Shown: positions 27,623-37,077, numbered from the stretch's first letter. The stretch is DNA of 64,000 bases from Alteromonas naphthalenivorans (GCF_000213655.1 NC_015554.1:3162001-3226000), one strand, 5' to 3'. Translations and numbers: made by a program. The notes: generated by a model not told the origin, from the sequence alone.

Positions 27623-30187
27623 CTATAACTCCCTTATTTCTTCAACTATTTCTTCATCTATGTATATTTCGCCATCATCTTCAATCACTGGCGCATCGAC
27701 TAAATCAAACGCCCAATCGTTAATGGTTTCGATTGCACCATCGACCATAAGATTAAGATCACCGCATATTTTAGCCACTTCATTACGGCTCCATCGCGCT
27801 TGAGTACATAGCTTTTCGTAAAGCTGGCTATGTGCTTGATCTAATCCATTAATATCATTTGAAGATTCAGCAACTTTTAAACTTTCACTTTCATCATCTT
27901 CTTCAGAGGTAAATATCTCCTCTAGCATACTTCTCGCCTCTGTAGTTTGACTCTCATGAAGCGCTAAGATAGTTTCATCAATAGAAAATTCGGATGAACT
28001 CTCGCGTCCGGAAACTGATTGATGATTACTCGTAGTTAGTTGGTGTATATCACTCGATACAGTATCTTTGTCCAACCCTAAATTCGTATAGAGTTTCTCG
28101 ATCTGTTTTACTTCTTTGTTATCAACATTGCCATCAGCGAGTGCTATAGAAATAATAAACCGCTTAACAAACTCGATCTCCTTTGCACCTAGGCTACTAA
28201 GTCGATTTTTCAAACCGGTATTGTCGGAAGGTGTCGCTAAGCGCCATGTCAAATATGCTTGCAAAGAGCGCTTTTCTGTATCTGTTAGCTTTTCATCACG
28301 CGCAATAAGCTTCTGTAACTCGGTGCTTTCTGATTCGTCAACAAAACCATCTATACTGGCAACCATCGCCCCTAACCGAAGAGCCACACCAACTTGATTA
28401 AATGTATGACTGGGGATAAAACCGTTTTCATGACCTGGTGCAAACAACACGATTTTCCCATCTAACTTAAGTTTCGCGTGGTGATACCTTAAATCAGGAG
28501 CAATCCCAACATTCGCAAAGTTTGCCAGACTACAAATCAATTCACTTTCTTTTTTGTTAATGGCTTTTGGTTTCGGTAATCCCGTTTGTAACCAAAACTC
28601 AGCAACATCTGTCAATCCCTCATTTTCAGAAATGATAGTCTGTGCCCAAGCTTTAAACTTTTTGATTAGTGGCGATTGCTGGCTATTCGCGATTGCAGTA
28701 GGAAGTAACATTAATGCGGCTAAGTCATCTTTCGTTGTATCCGCTTTACCTAAATATCTGCTATAACTTGCTAACTCTTCTGAAGCTCTTTCAGCTAGCG
28801 GGATTAGCTTGTTTATCGGACCTTTTAAAATACTTGGATCGGGTAGTCCATCTAATGAAATCCTCACAGTAGGAATACCATTATTGGCGGGGTAGTACTC
28901 CGCGTTCAATTGAGTTTTATTGGGCTTAACAGGTATCCCATCAGGAAACTTCTGTTTAAAATACATTTTAAACAGGGAATCAAATTCAACTTCGCAACGT
29001 CTTGCCGCAGTTTTAAGGTTGTAATGCTCAGTATTTTTAATCCATTCAAGCGCTAATGAATCTCCGATCCTTTGTGATTCAACTACTTGTTCTGCTAATC
29101 GAGATTTGAAAAGCAAAGAATGACGTGTTCGGGGAAGCTCATCTTTTTTACTTTCGAATAAATCAGGTTTTAGCAGGTACATCAGTTCGAGTAAGTTTGA
29201 GGAATAGCTAAGAAAAGAACGACTAGAGCTAAACTGCTTATTTAAGCGAAGTACCTCATCAAAAATATGTTCGAAATGAATCCTAGTGGTTTCAATATCC
29301 TTACTGTTTTCTATCACGAATCGCTCAAGACCATTAAAATATATGAACACGAAGCCTATCGGTGTATTTTCCAAGTTTCGATCTGTCGCTAACCAATCAA
29401 GGTAAGACCCCCTACATTGTTTTGATAATGAATCATAACTGGGCCAGTAGCCTAAAGTCTCATCAATGTAAAAAACATTTTGGTTGATAGATGGCTTTGC
29501 AACAGGTAACAAGTTACTTACTAATGCAGGTTCTGGTTTAAACCCTCGTAATGATTCCAGTTGCTCACCGACATATAGAAATCCACTAAGTAAGCGGTCG
29601 TGTACTTTGACCTCTTGATACTTCCCAATCCACGTCCCCTTTTTACCGACTTTTGTGAAATCGCTGTGAGTTTGCGCGCTTTCATAAATATTGAGGGAAG
29701 CAAGACCGTCATCGGCAGAAGATGAACTGGATGCATGCTCAATTCTTGACGTAGAAGCTAGTTGGGGTTGGCTATCAAGCTGAGAAGCCAAATAATTCGA
29801 AGCCGTTTTTGTGGTAGTGGTACTCTCTGAAGCTTGTATCGGAATATCTTTTACATCTATTTCTTTTTCTTCTGCGATTTTCGCTTTGCCACTATTCTTA
29901 GTTGAATCTATACTAGCTTTCTTTTCGCTGCTAATTCTTGATAAATTATTAGGAGTAAGTTGAACATTCTCTTTATCATTTTCGTCGCAAGATCCAGTAT
30001 CGACTTTGTTTTGTTCATCTGATTTTTTTTCAGACGAAGAACTTCTCACTACAGTAACAGTCTCTTTTTTAGAACCAGTTTCCTTTTTATTGTATTTCGT
30101 ATTTACCCTTACTTTCCCCACATCGCTTTTGGGTTTAAATATTAGCCAAATGAAAAATGCGATAACAAAAATGTAGATAACTTCCAT
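27623..30187 (-). CDS. membrane-anchored TerB_N-TerB-TerB_C protein
   Basis: Domains in order: one N-terminal membrane helix (VIYIFVIAFFIWLIF, residues 3-17), a Lys/Ser-rich disordered linker to about 180, TerB_N (about 185-395, with YVGEQLESL, LGYWPSYDSLS, GSYLDWLATDR and FIYFNGLERFVI), a middle region, a TerB domain (about 595-715, acidic loops DGFVDESES and ADGNVDNKE that can bind metal) and TerB_C (last 110 residues, GAIETINDWAFD ... VIEDDGEIYIDEE). TerB proteins belong to tellurite and stress systems linked to phage resistance. I chose ATG 30187 (MEVIYIF), which starts right at the membrane helix; the frame is open to 30235. It is the first gene of the operon and would tether the helicase and ATPase to the membrane; that is inference. 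Confidence 0.85.
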   Translation of the reverse strand: MEVIYIFVIAFFIWLIFKPKSDVGKVRVNTKYNKKETGSKKETVTVVRSSSSEKKSDEQNKVDTGSCDENDKENVQLTPNNLSRISSEKKASIDSTKNSGKAKIAEEKEIDVKDIPIQASESTTTTKTASNYLASQLDSQPQLASTSRIEHASSSSSADDGLASLNIYESAQTHSDFTKVGKKGTWIGKYQEVKVHDRLLSGFLYVGEQLESLRGFKPEPALVSNLLPVAKPSINQNVFYIDETLGYWPSYDSLSKQCRGSYLDWLATDRNLENTPIGFVFIYFNGLERFVIENSKDIETTRIHFEHIFDEVLRLNKQFSSSRSFLSYSSNLLELMYLLKPDLFESKKDELPRTRHSLLFKSRLAEQVVESQRIGDSLALEWIKNTEHYNLKTAARRCEVEFDSLFKMYFKQKFPDGIPVKPNKTQLNAEYYPANNGIPTVRISLDGLPDPSILKGPINKLIPLAERASEELASYSRYLGKADTTKDDLAALMLLPTAIANSQQSPLIKKFKAWAQTIISENEGLTDVAEFWLQTGLPKPKAINKKESELICSLANFANVGIAPDLRYHHAKLKLDGKIVLFAPGHENGFIPSHTFNQVGVALRLGAMVASIDGFVDESESTELQKLIARDEKLTDTEKRSLQAYLTWRLATPSDNTGLKNRLSSLGAKEIEFVKRFIISIALADGNVDNKEVKQIEKLYTNLGLDKDTVSSDIHQLTTSNHQSVSGRESSSEFSIDETILALHESQTTEARSMLEEIFTSEEDDESESLKVAESSNDINGLDQAHSQLYEKLCTQARWSRNEVAKICGDLNLMVDGAIETINDWAFDLVDAPVIEDDGEIYIDEEIVEEIREL

Positions 30188-30608
30188 GTAATAAGCCTTA
30201 GAATTTGTGACTTTAACGCTAATTTTTAACGTCAAATTTATAAATGCTTCTATTGTTACCTCAAGCTAACTGATTTGAACAAGTGGCGCCATACTTGAGT
30301 ATACAAAATGCGAAGAAACTCTTGGTGACATCAAACAAAACAACAAAGGTATTACCATTTAAACAATAGCGTTTCCCCGATGCTTTTATCATAGCGCCCT
30401 CTGTATTGAGCACGATAGATTAGTAGAAGCATAGTCGCAATAGATGAACTTCGCGGTAGGAGCTCAAGTAACGCTTTCCATGAAGAATAGAAAGTGAAGA
30501 TTCCAATTGGGTGCGTGCTACCTTCAGTCCAATTACCCATTCTATATACCGATTTTCAGCGCCCCTCACGCTTACACGTAATGCAACACGGTTATCGCTT
30601 CCAAAATC
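30188..30608. other. gene-poor stretch between the TerB operon and IS66
   Basis: This 421-bp stretch should contain the promoter of the TerB operon (minus strand). Short frames occur (for example a 50-residue minus-strand frame 30261-30413 from GTG), none of which I recognise. It may include debris of genes removed when the IS66 element arrived. Confidence 0.5.
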
Positions 30609-30685
30609 GTGTCCGTCCGGTAATCCCCACATTCAATTCATAGGTTTTCTACGTCATGGTGCTCTCTTTGTTAAGGAGAATGACC

Positions 30686-31006
30686 ATGGCGCATCATCAA
30701 CGAAGAGAAGTAGAAGACTGGCTCAATTTATTTGAGCAACAAAAACAAAGTGGACTCACAGCGGTGGCGTTTTGCCGCCAGCAACAGATTAATGTCCAAA
30801 CCTACTACACCAGGCGACGTGATATTCGTCTTCAGCGTACTCACAGCAAGTTCGTTCACGTCAAACGTGAAGTAACAAAGGTTGAGTCACACACCGATGA
30901 GACCGGTGGCGAACTTCTTCTGCAACTTGGGAGCGCTCATCTTAGCGTGCCAACGAATGTTAGCCCTCACTGGCTTGCTACCGTGATGAAGGCACTAGCT
31001 GAATGA
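30686..31006 (+). CDS. tnpA: IS66 family accessory protein TnpA
   Basis: The 106-residue protein has the helix-turn-helix of IS66 TnpA (WLNLFEQQKQSGLTAVAFCR, then INVQTYYTRRR). I chose ATG 30686 because AAGGAG lies 7 bases upstream; ATG 30680 is too near that site. TnpA is needed for IS66 transposition with TnpB and TnpC. It overlaps tnpB by 4 bp (ATGA). Confidence 0.88.
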   Translation: MAHHQRREVEDWLNLFEQQKQSGLTAVAFCRQQQINVQTYYTRRRDIRLQRTHSKFVHVKREVTKVESHTDETGGELLLQLGSAHLSVPTNVSPHWLATVMKALAE

Positions 31007-31353
31007 AGATGTTTGTTGAGCCTGCCGACGTTTATTTATACATGGATATCGTCGACTTTCGTAAATCGATTAATGGCTTGATTGTAGTGGTCGAACAGAA
31101 CATGGAGCTCAATGCCTTTCGTGATGCGCTGTTTGTGTTTTGCAATAAAAAGCGCGATAAGCTCAAAATACTCTATTGGGATAAAACGGGCTTTGCGCTT
31201 TGGTACAAACGTCTCGAGAAGCATCGGTTCAAGTGGCCTGTCGATGCTAACTTACAGCATCTGAATGTAAGTGAACAGCAGTTACAGTGGCTGTTATCAG
31301 GCTACGATGTAATAGGCCATCAGCCGTTGCACTACAATGCATCCGGCTTATAA
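31003..31353 (+). CDS. tnpB: IS66 family accessory protein TnpB
   Basis: The 116 residues match IS66 TnpB: VYLYMDIVDFRKSINGL, FCNKKRDKLKILYWDKTGFALWY and FKWPVD. This protein is unrelated to the RNA-guided TnpB of IS200/IS605. It is translationally coupled to tnpA and precedes tnpC by 86 bp. Confidence 0.92.
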   Translation: MKMFVEPADVYLYMDIVDFRKSINGLIVVVEQNMELNAFRDALFVFCNKKRDKLKILYWDKTGFALWYKRLEKHRFKWPVDANLQHLNVSEQQLQWLLSGYDVIGHQPLHYNASGL

Positions 31354-31439
31354 CCTGTGATCATAAGTAGCGATTAACGATCACGAAATCGTCTTAATAA
31401 TGTCGGTAAATCAATGCATTATTACATTATAATAAGACC

Positions 31440-32943
31440 ATGAATATTGATATCGAAAGCTTACCTGATGACCCAGCAACATTGAAAAAGGTGTTGTCGC
31501 AGGTGATGTCTCGCTATCAATATCTTGAGGAGCAGTTTCGTATTTCCCAGCATAAACAGTTCGGTCAAAGCGCCGAAGGTCATCCTGGGCAAGGTGAGTT
31601 GTTTAATGAAGCGGAAGCGCTTGCTGTTGAATCAGATACGCAAGAAGAAGCCATAAGCTACACGCGTAAAAAGCCCACACGTAAACCGTTACCCAAAGGC
31701 CTACCTCGTGAGGTTATCGTTCACGATATTAGCGACGAAGAAAAAGTCTGTGGCTGTTGTGCAGGTGAGCTACATCGCATTGGTGAAGATAAGTCAGAAA
31801 AGCTTCAGTTTATTCCTGCTCAGGTCAAAGTGATTGAGCATGTTCGCCCTAAATATGCGTGTCGTACCTGTGAGAAAAGACGGTATTAGCAACACAGTAA
31901 AACAAGCGCCTGTACCTCACAGCGTTATCCCTAAAGGTTATGCGACCCCAAGTTTATTAAGCCAAATCATTACCAGCAAATATCAGTATGGGTTACCGCT
32001 GTATCGACAAGAGTCTATGTTCAAACAGCATGGTATCGAATTAAGTCGTAAAACCATGGCTGACTGGATAATCCGCTGCGCTGAGCTATTTAAACCGCTT
32101 TATGACCAGCTCCATCAACATATCCTGAAACAACCGGTTATCGCGGCGGATGAAACCACGCTGAAGGTCGTTGAATCTGAGAAAGTGAATAGCTACATGT
32201 GGTTGTACGCCAGTGGCGCTGACTCACCTACCGGTAATATCTCGGGGACAGAGATACCTAATATCGTGCTGTACGACTATCACAATAGTCGCGCTGGGCA
32301 ATGCGCCGTAGACTTCCTTAAAGGTTACAGCGGCTACTTACAAGTGGATGGCTATCAAGGCTACGAGCAAACGCAAGCCATACTCATTGGTTGCTGGGCA
32401 CATGCACGCCGTAAGTTCATGGAAGCCAAAAAAGGCGCAGGTAAGAAAGGCAGTGGCAAAGCGGATTGGGCACTCAATCACATCCAAAAACTCTACCGCC
32501 TAGAAACCCAGCTAAAAGATAAAACGGTAGAGGTGCGATATATTACAAGACAAGAAAAAAGTGTGCCGTTACTGAGCCAGCTTCATATGTGGCTAATGAA
32601 ATCGGCTCAACAAGTGTTACCCAAAACCAAGTTGGGCGAAGCGATACAATACTGCTTAAACCAATGGAAAAAGCTGGAACGCTATACACTCGGCGGGTTA
32701 TTGAGTATCGATAATAATCGCGCTGAGCGCGGGATAAAGCCGTTCGTCATAGGTAGAAAAAACTGGCTGTTTAGCCAAACGGCCACGGGCGCCAACGCCA
32801 GCGCTGTTCTCTACAGCATCATCGAAACGGCTAAAGCCAACGACCTGAACGTATTCGAGTATGTGATGACTTGCCTTGATGAACTCAGCCAGCCCGACGT
32901 CAATATCGAGCAACTGCTACCATGGCAGTTTGCTAAGCGCTAG
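31440..32943 (+). pseudogene. tnpC: IS66 transposase TnpC, frameshifted
   Basis: Residues 1-149 (helix-turn-helix, the zinc-binding Cys cluster CGCCAGELH and CRTCEK) are in one frame to TAG 31887-31889. The rest continues in another frame from about 31873 and holds the DDE catalytic domain: IAADETTLKV, LQVDGYQGYE and DNNRAERGIKPFVIG. The break lies in GAGAAAAGAC near 31872-31881: dropping one A gives E-K-D-G-I, joining both parts into a normal TnpC of about 500 residues. So the gene has a one-base insertion in an A run, either a real mutation or a base-calling error. Full-length TnpC would need +1 frameshifting. Confidence 0.85.
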
Positions 32944-32964
32944 GTGGAATTATCGGACGCTTAC

Positions 32965-33411
32965 TTACGATACCCTGATGATACCGCATTAAAGGTTATT
33001 ACAAGCAACTTCACGGAATTACTAGCTGGAATAGTAAGAGATATCGAAGAAAGATCTAAATCTCGCAAACGGTATTTAAAGAGATTTAAGCCAGAAATAC
33101 ATTTATGTCACAAAACTATTGTTGCAACAGACTGCCATAATATTGATACAAAAAAACTGCAGAGCAGGTTGTTAAAGTATTGGCATGAATTGTTTGAGTT
33201 TACTAATCACAATGACATTCATTGGAATAATACTGTGGCAGAACATGCTATTAAGCTTATAGCTACTCACAGAAATAAAAACCTAAAATACTTAAGCATT
33301 AAAAAAATTGAAGATTACATGACGATTCTAACAATCTACCAAAATTGTGAAATCAAAGAAAAAAGTTTTCTTCGATTCTTATTAAACCAAAAGCCTGACG
33401 ACATTTTATAG
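32965..33411 (+). pseudogene. C-terminal remnant of another IS66-like transposase
   Basis: The frame runs out of the IS66 right end and continues 148 codons to TAG 33411. It ends with a pattern typical of DDE transposase C-termini: DIHWNNTVAEHAIKLIATHRN (NN-x-AE with the catalytic Glu), then SIKKIEDYMTILTIYQNCEIK and SFLRFLLN. No N-terminal part is found on the left side of IS66, so it was truncated by the insertion or a deletion. Family assignment is by pattern only. Confidence 0.6.
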
Positions 33412-33524
33412 CTAACGACAAAAGTCTGGAATATCAATACTTAAGTATTTACCTTATCGACTTTTAATCGTCTTTAAATTGGGCATACGATACAAAAAGT
33501 TACTCGAGTATTTCAGTATCAACC

Positions 33525-35882
33525 TTAACGGTATGTGATTTCATAACCCAATGCTTTGTATCCCTTTTCACGTTTTGAAAACATTCGCTTCAGTGTTGGG
33601 AAGGTATCGAGGTAATCATAAACCTGAACTGAATTTTTGTTACTCCACTCTCGTCCTATTCGTCCGGCATATTGAGCTAATATACCCTTCCATGCTATCG
33701 GTAAGGTGATGAACAACGTATCCAAGTATGGTAAATCAAACCCTTCGCCAACATACTTACCCGTTGCAAGAATTACCTGTTTATCGTTACTTAGATCTAC
33801 ATTTTCTTCGAGCATAGCGATACGCTCTTGCCGCTGTTTAGCTGATATTCCACCATGCAACTCTACAACCATTAGCTCTTTCTTCGTTAGTAAAGCTGAC
33901 AAAAGCTCGATGTGCTCTTTTCTTTCGGTTAACACCATTACAGCACGTTTATCATCAATACAACTGAGAATATCGTCGACGATCTTTTGGTTTCTGCAAT
34001 CACTGTTTACTAGGTGCTTATAAATTTGTGAAATATGAGGCTTAGTATCAGGCTCTAGCCACTCCTTAGGAAACGTTGTATCTGTTTCATGTGCTATCAC
34101 TTGCTGATTAAGCATTGAACCTGATTTAACGCCTTTATAAACAATATCTCCAAGTTGAAACATCATCAGCTTTTCTAAGCCATCTTGGCGTTTTGGTGTT
34201 GCAGTGAATCCATGAATGAATTTTGCGTGACTGGACTTGATCAAGCTTTCATAGTTTGATGCTGGTAAATGGTGGCATTCATCAACAATAATTTGCCCAT
34301 ATTTTTCAATGTATGGCTTTATATCCATGCCGTTTCGACTAACTAAACTTTGATATGTGGCTACATCAACCTGATACGACAGCTTTTCCTTACCACCAAG
34401 TAATGAACCAACTTCAGTATCTTTTAGAAAAACATTAATACGTTCTAACCACTGTTCAGCCAGTTGCCGACTGTGAACTAATATCAATGTGTTTACTTTA
34501 CGTTTAGCAACCAATGCTAGTGCCGTGACAGTTTTACCAAAGCCAGTAGAAGCTTCCAGTATGCCAACCGATGATTCTAATAACGCATTAACCGCCTTAT
34601 TCTGCTGACTTTTCAGCTTTCCAGTAAACTTAACTTTGGCAAGGTTGTCACCTGAAAACCGCTTATCATCGAAAATGATTTCAATTTTTTGTTCAGTTAA
34701 TTGAGCTTCTACAGATGATAAACACCCTCTGGGTAAAATTAAAAATGTACCTTCAACATGAGCGGCGCAAATATATCTTGGAATGCCAATAGTAGATAAG
34801 CGAAGGCCTTGCCGTTTATAAAACTCAGAATTAGAAAATACTGCTAACTGTTTAAGTCTTGATGTTAATTTGCCGGGAAGTTTATCTATAGGAATATAAA
34901 TCTGATCTGCAATAACTAAGGTTATTTCTTCTGGGCAATTGGCAATCACATCATTATCAATAGAAGAGAGTTTCTTCCAAGGTGTGTCTGCCAAGTCATT
35001 ATTAGCTTTTTCATCAATTAACGTTATTTCATCCAGCAAGCTATCAAGTGTCGTACTATTAATTTTTTGAATTGAAGCGAGCTTAGCCCACTGGTCTTTA
35101 TAAGCTATCCCTGAGGAATTTATGAATACACTATTGCCAAGTTTTCTTGGCTCTAGTTGAAGAGGTAATGCTATCAAGTTACCAAAGCCACCTTCTGGCA
35201 TAACATCTTGATTCGGAAACAAACGATCAAAGCAAGTAAATGAGAGCGCAGGGTACATTTCCATCGCTTTCGTTAATAGCCCATTACCCAACTTTCTAGC
35301 TTTGGCTGCTTCAATAGCTTGCGAAAAGAAGATCCATACATGTCCACCATTGCCGCTTCTAGAGCGTTCGATAATGTGAGGTACTTTATAAAAATCACAG
35401 GCTTCAGAAAAAGCTTTAACGGAGTGAATCCAATCGTCTTTATCAAAATCAGCAGCAAGAATGTGGGTTGTATTATTCTCTAGAAGTGGGTAAATACCAA
35501 TCGTTTGATTCCCTTTTAGGTGATCAAATATCGCTTGACCATCATAATGCTTGAATTGTTTATTTGAGCATTCTGTGCAACTAATCCGTGGTTTATTACA
35601 AACTTTAGGTTTCCATTCATTCCAACACGCTGGCGAATAACCACTTCGACCATTTTGCGATTCCCAACGAAACGGATAAACGTCATTTCGACCTTTAAAA
35701 TAAGAAATGAATAAATCGACTTTAGCTTCAGGTGAAACGTGTTGGTTAAAGTGTTTGGCTAGCTCGACTTCTTGTTGTGCAAGAATACTATTACGTTCAT
35801 TTAACAACGACTCTTTTTCTTCAGCGAGTCGCTGAAGCTGATTATCAATTTCTAAGAGTCTATCTGATAACGAACTGGACAC
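33525..35882 (-). CDS. primase-helicase of TOTE conflict system type
   Basis: 785 residues. An N-terminal coiled coil (about 5-45) is followed by a Cys-rich knuckle (CNKPRISCTECSNK). Then comes an archaeo-eukaryotic-type primase domain: AADFDKDD (metal-binding Asp pair, about 143), RSGNGGHVWIFF (with the nucleotide-binding His, about 178) and GNLIALPLQ. The C-terminal half is an SF2 helicase: ASTGFGKTVTAL (about 442), IIVDECHHLP, HGFTATPKR, VMVLTERKEHI, and QYAGRIGREW. This fusion is the hallmark of the TOTE group proposed as anti-mobile-element conflict systems. GTG 35882 is chosen; it is 2 bp after the parE stop, so the three genes form one operon. Confidence 0.8.
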   Translation of the reverse strand: MSSSLSDRLLEIDNQLQRLAEEKESLLNERNSILAQQEVELAKHFNQHVSPEAKVDLFISYFKGRNDVYPFRWESQNGRSGYSPACWNEWKPKVCNKPRISCTECSNKQFKHYDGQAIFDHLKGNQTIGIYPLLENNTTHILAADFDKDDWIHSVKAFSEACDFYKVPHIIERSRSGNGGHVWIFFSQAIEAAKARKLGNGLLTKAMEMYPALSFTCFDRLFPNQDVMPEGGFGNLIALPLQLEPRKLGNSVFINSSGIAYKDQWAKLASIQKINSTTLDSLLDEITLIDEKANNDLADTPWKKLSSIDNDVIANCPEEITLVIADQIYIPIDKLPGKLTSRLKQLAVFSNSEFYKRQGLRLSTIGIPRYICAAHVEGTFLILPRGCLSSVEAQLTEQKIEIIFDDKRFSGDNLAKVKFTGKLKSQQNKAVNALLESSVGILEASTGFGKTVTALALVAKRKVNTLILVHSRQLAEQWLERINVFLKDTEVGSLLGGKEKLSYQVDVATYQSLVSRNGMDIKPYIEKYGQIIVDECHHLPASNYESLIKSSHAKFIHGFTATPKRQDGLEKLMMFQLGDIVYKGVKSGSMLNQQVIAHETDTTFPKEWLEPDTKPHISQIYKHLVNSDCRNQKIVDDILSCIDDKRAVMVLTERKEHIELLSALLTKKELMVVELHGGISAKQRQERIAMLEENVDLSNDKQVILATGKYVGEGFDLPYLDTLFITLPIAWKGILAQYAGRIGREWSNKNSVQVYDYLDTFPTLKRMFSKREKGYKALGYEITYR

Positions 35883-35884
35883 AT

Positions 35885-36178
35885 TTATAACTCAAAAGCA
35901 GTTTTAAGATTTTCAGCTCTTAATATTCGCATGATATCAACGTAGTCATTAGAAACGACATAGTAAATAGCATGTTTCCCATACACACTTCGTCTATATC
36001 CCTTGCGAATATGAGCAACAGCCTGATAATGCAACGGGTTTTCCGCTATGCTTTGAAACTGAATAATCAACCCATCAACGTATGATTTGGCCTGAGCTAA
36101 CCCAAAGTTATCAATGCCATATTCAAAAAGCTGCTCGAAATCCTGATCGGCAGCAGAGCTTAATCTATACTTCGCCAT
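35885..36178 (-). CDS. parE: ParE/RelE superfamily toxin
   Basis: 97 residues with the ParE fold pattern: YRLSSAADQDFEQLFEYGIDNFG, HYQAV, IRKGYRRSVYGKHAIYYVV and VDIMRILR. ParE toxins poison DNA gyrase. ATG 36178 is chosen because it gives the normal ParE start MAKYRLS and overlaps the antitoxin gene by 14 bp. The antitoxin comes first, as usual. Its frame meets the primase-helicase gene, which suggests the pair protects or regulates that operon. Confidence 0.88.
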   Translation of the reverse strand: MAKYRLSSAADQDFEQLFEYGIDNFGLAQAKSYVDGLIIQFQSIAENPLHYQAVAHIRKGYRRSVYGKHAIYYVVSNDYVDIMRILRAENLKTAFEL

Positions 36179-36422
36179 TAGTTTGTTTTCGAGCAATCAC
36201 TGCATTAACAATATCTTCAGGAGAACGAGAGCTAAAACCGCTTTGCTCTGCTTTGATCAGTTCTTGCCTTATAATTTCAACTTCGCTTGTACGCATTTGC
36301 TCTTTTCTGATCAAATCTCGTAATAACTCGCTGTCACTAGCATAGTCTCCAGTTGCAAGTTGAGCTTGCATCCATTGTTCTTGTTGATCAGTTACTGTGA
36401 TACTTTTCTTTACCATTGCCAT
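36165..36422 (-). CDS. parD: ParD-type antitoxin
   Basis: 85 residues. The N-terminal ribbon-helix-helix (KKSITVTDQQEQWMQAQLATGDYASDSELLRDLIR) binds DNA and autorepresses the operon; the acidic C-terminal part (from about residue 45) binds ParE. ATG 36422 has a strong GGAGG 7 bases upstream. It overlaps parE. Confidence 0.9.
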   Translation of the reverse strand: MAMVKKSITVTDQQEQWMQAQLATGDYASDSELLRDLIRKEQMRTSEVEIIRQELIKAEQSGFSSRSPEDIVNAVIARKQTNGEV

Positions 36423-36621
36423 AATTTACCTCCAATGAAAGAAATCTCGTAAGGATATAATCCTACTTTATACTACCACAATAAAGTTTAGTTCAGAACT
36501 GGTAAGAATCAATTTGAGTTACACCATACAATTCATAGGTGGTAACAATATCGGTAAGTTGCTGGTCATGACCACGTTAAAATGGGCACTTATAAAGGGA
36601 TTACAAGCTAGCCAACGGGGC

Positions 36622-36669
36622 CTCATAATCGGCAGGTCCCCTGTTCAAGTCAGGGTGGGGCCACCATTT
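36622..36669 (+). repeat. attR: second copy of the 48-bp tRNA 3' end
   Basis: The block is identical to 23888-23935. It lacks the tRNA 5' half and so is not a second tRNA gene. It marks the right end of the island. The gap from parD (36423) to the next gene (37077) is 655 bp; beyond attR it holds only candidate regulatory repeats and the start region of the TonB receptor gene. Confidence 0.92.
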
Positions 36670-36842
36670 CTTCTTTGAATTTCTTATCTGTATTAAAATT
36701 CTTCCCAAGAATATCTTACTCCTACGATAATATTCACTTGCGCTCACTTGCGCGCGCCGCCGCCCTACTATCTTAAACAGTCTTCTTGTCTCTATTGCTA
36801 ACCTCTTTCAAATACACATCTACAGGCTACATTTACGTAAGC

Positions 36843-36867
36843 ACACGTAAAACGTGTAAAAACACGT
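36843..36867. promoter_or_regulatory. ACACGT repeats upstream of the TonB receptor gene
   Basis: ACACGT-AAA-ACGTGT (36843-36857) is a perfect inverted repeat, followed by another ACACGT at 36862-36867. It lies about 210 bp ahead of the receptor gene and may be an operator. No regulator is known to me for this motif. Confidence 0.35.
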
Positions 36868-37077
36868 AAAAGCCCTTGCCTCATCATCCTCATAAAAGCT
36901 CAAATAATGTTTTATTTCATAGAGTTATGTAAGTTCAGATTTACACAAATGAAATAAAGATGAAATAAAAATAGCCAACAATTGCGCTACCTCAGGCAAC
37001 AGTAATACGACATGCCCAAATAAGCATGCGTGGCTAGCTGAGCACTTAAACCAAACTTTACTTAGAACGGGAAATTC

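Larger units (their letters stand above)
30609..32964 (+). mobile_element. IS66-family insertion sequence
   Basis: About 2.36 kb with tnpA, tnpB and tnpC in order. The right end (32943-32964) reads, as its complement, GTAAGCGTCCGATAATTCCACC, a typical IS66 terminus. The left end at 30609 is GTGTCCGTCCGGTAATCCCC, matching it at 15 of 22 positions but differing in bases 3-5. The eight bases on either side (CCAAAATC and TTACGATA) are not duplicated, so the insertion is old, rearranged or a hybrid. Confidence 0.85.
23936..36669. mobile_element. genomic island in tRNA-Ile2, about 12.7 kb, no integrase
   Basis: The island lies between the two 48-bp repeats. It carries a helicase/ATPase/TerB operon, an IS66 element, a transposase remnant, a primase-helicase gene and a ParDE pair. 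It is visibly richer in A+T than the flanks. No integrase, excisionase, mobilisation or replication gene is present; the space beside attL, where an integrase gene usually lies, is only about 175 bp. It is probably stranded, having lost its integrase, or is moved in trans. Confidence 0.85.

Noticed and set aside
36622..36669. Apparent second tRNA at the right end of the island
   Set aside because: Only the 3' part is present, with no acceptor or D-arm; it is the attR copy.
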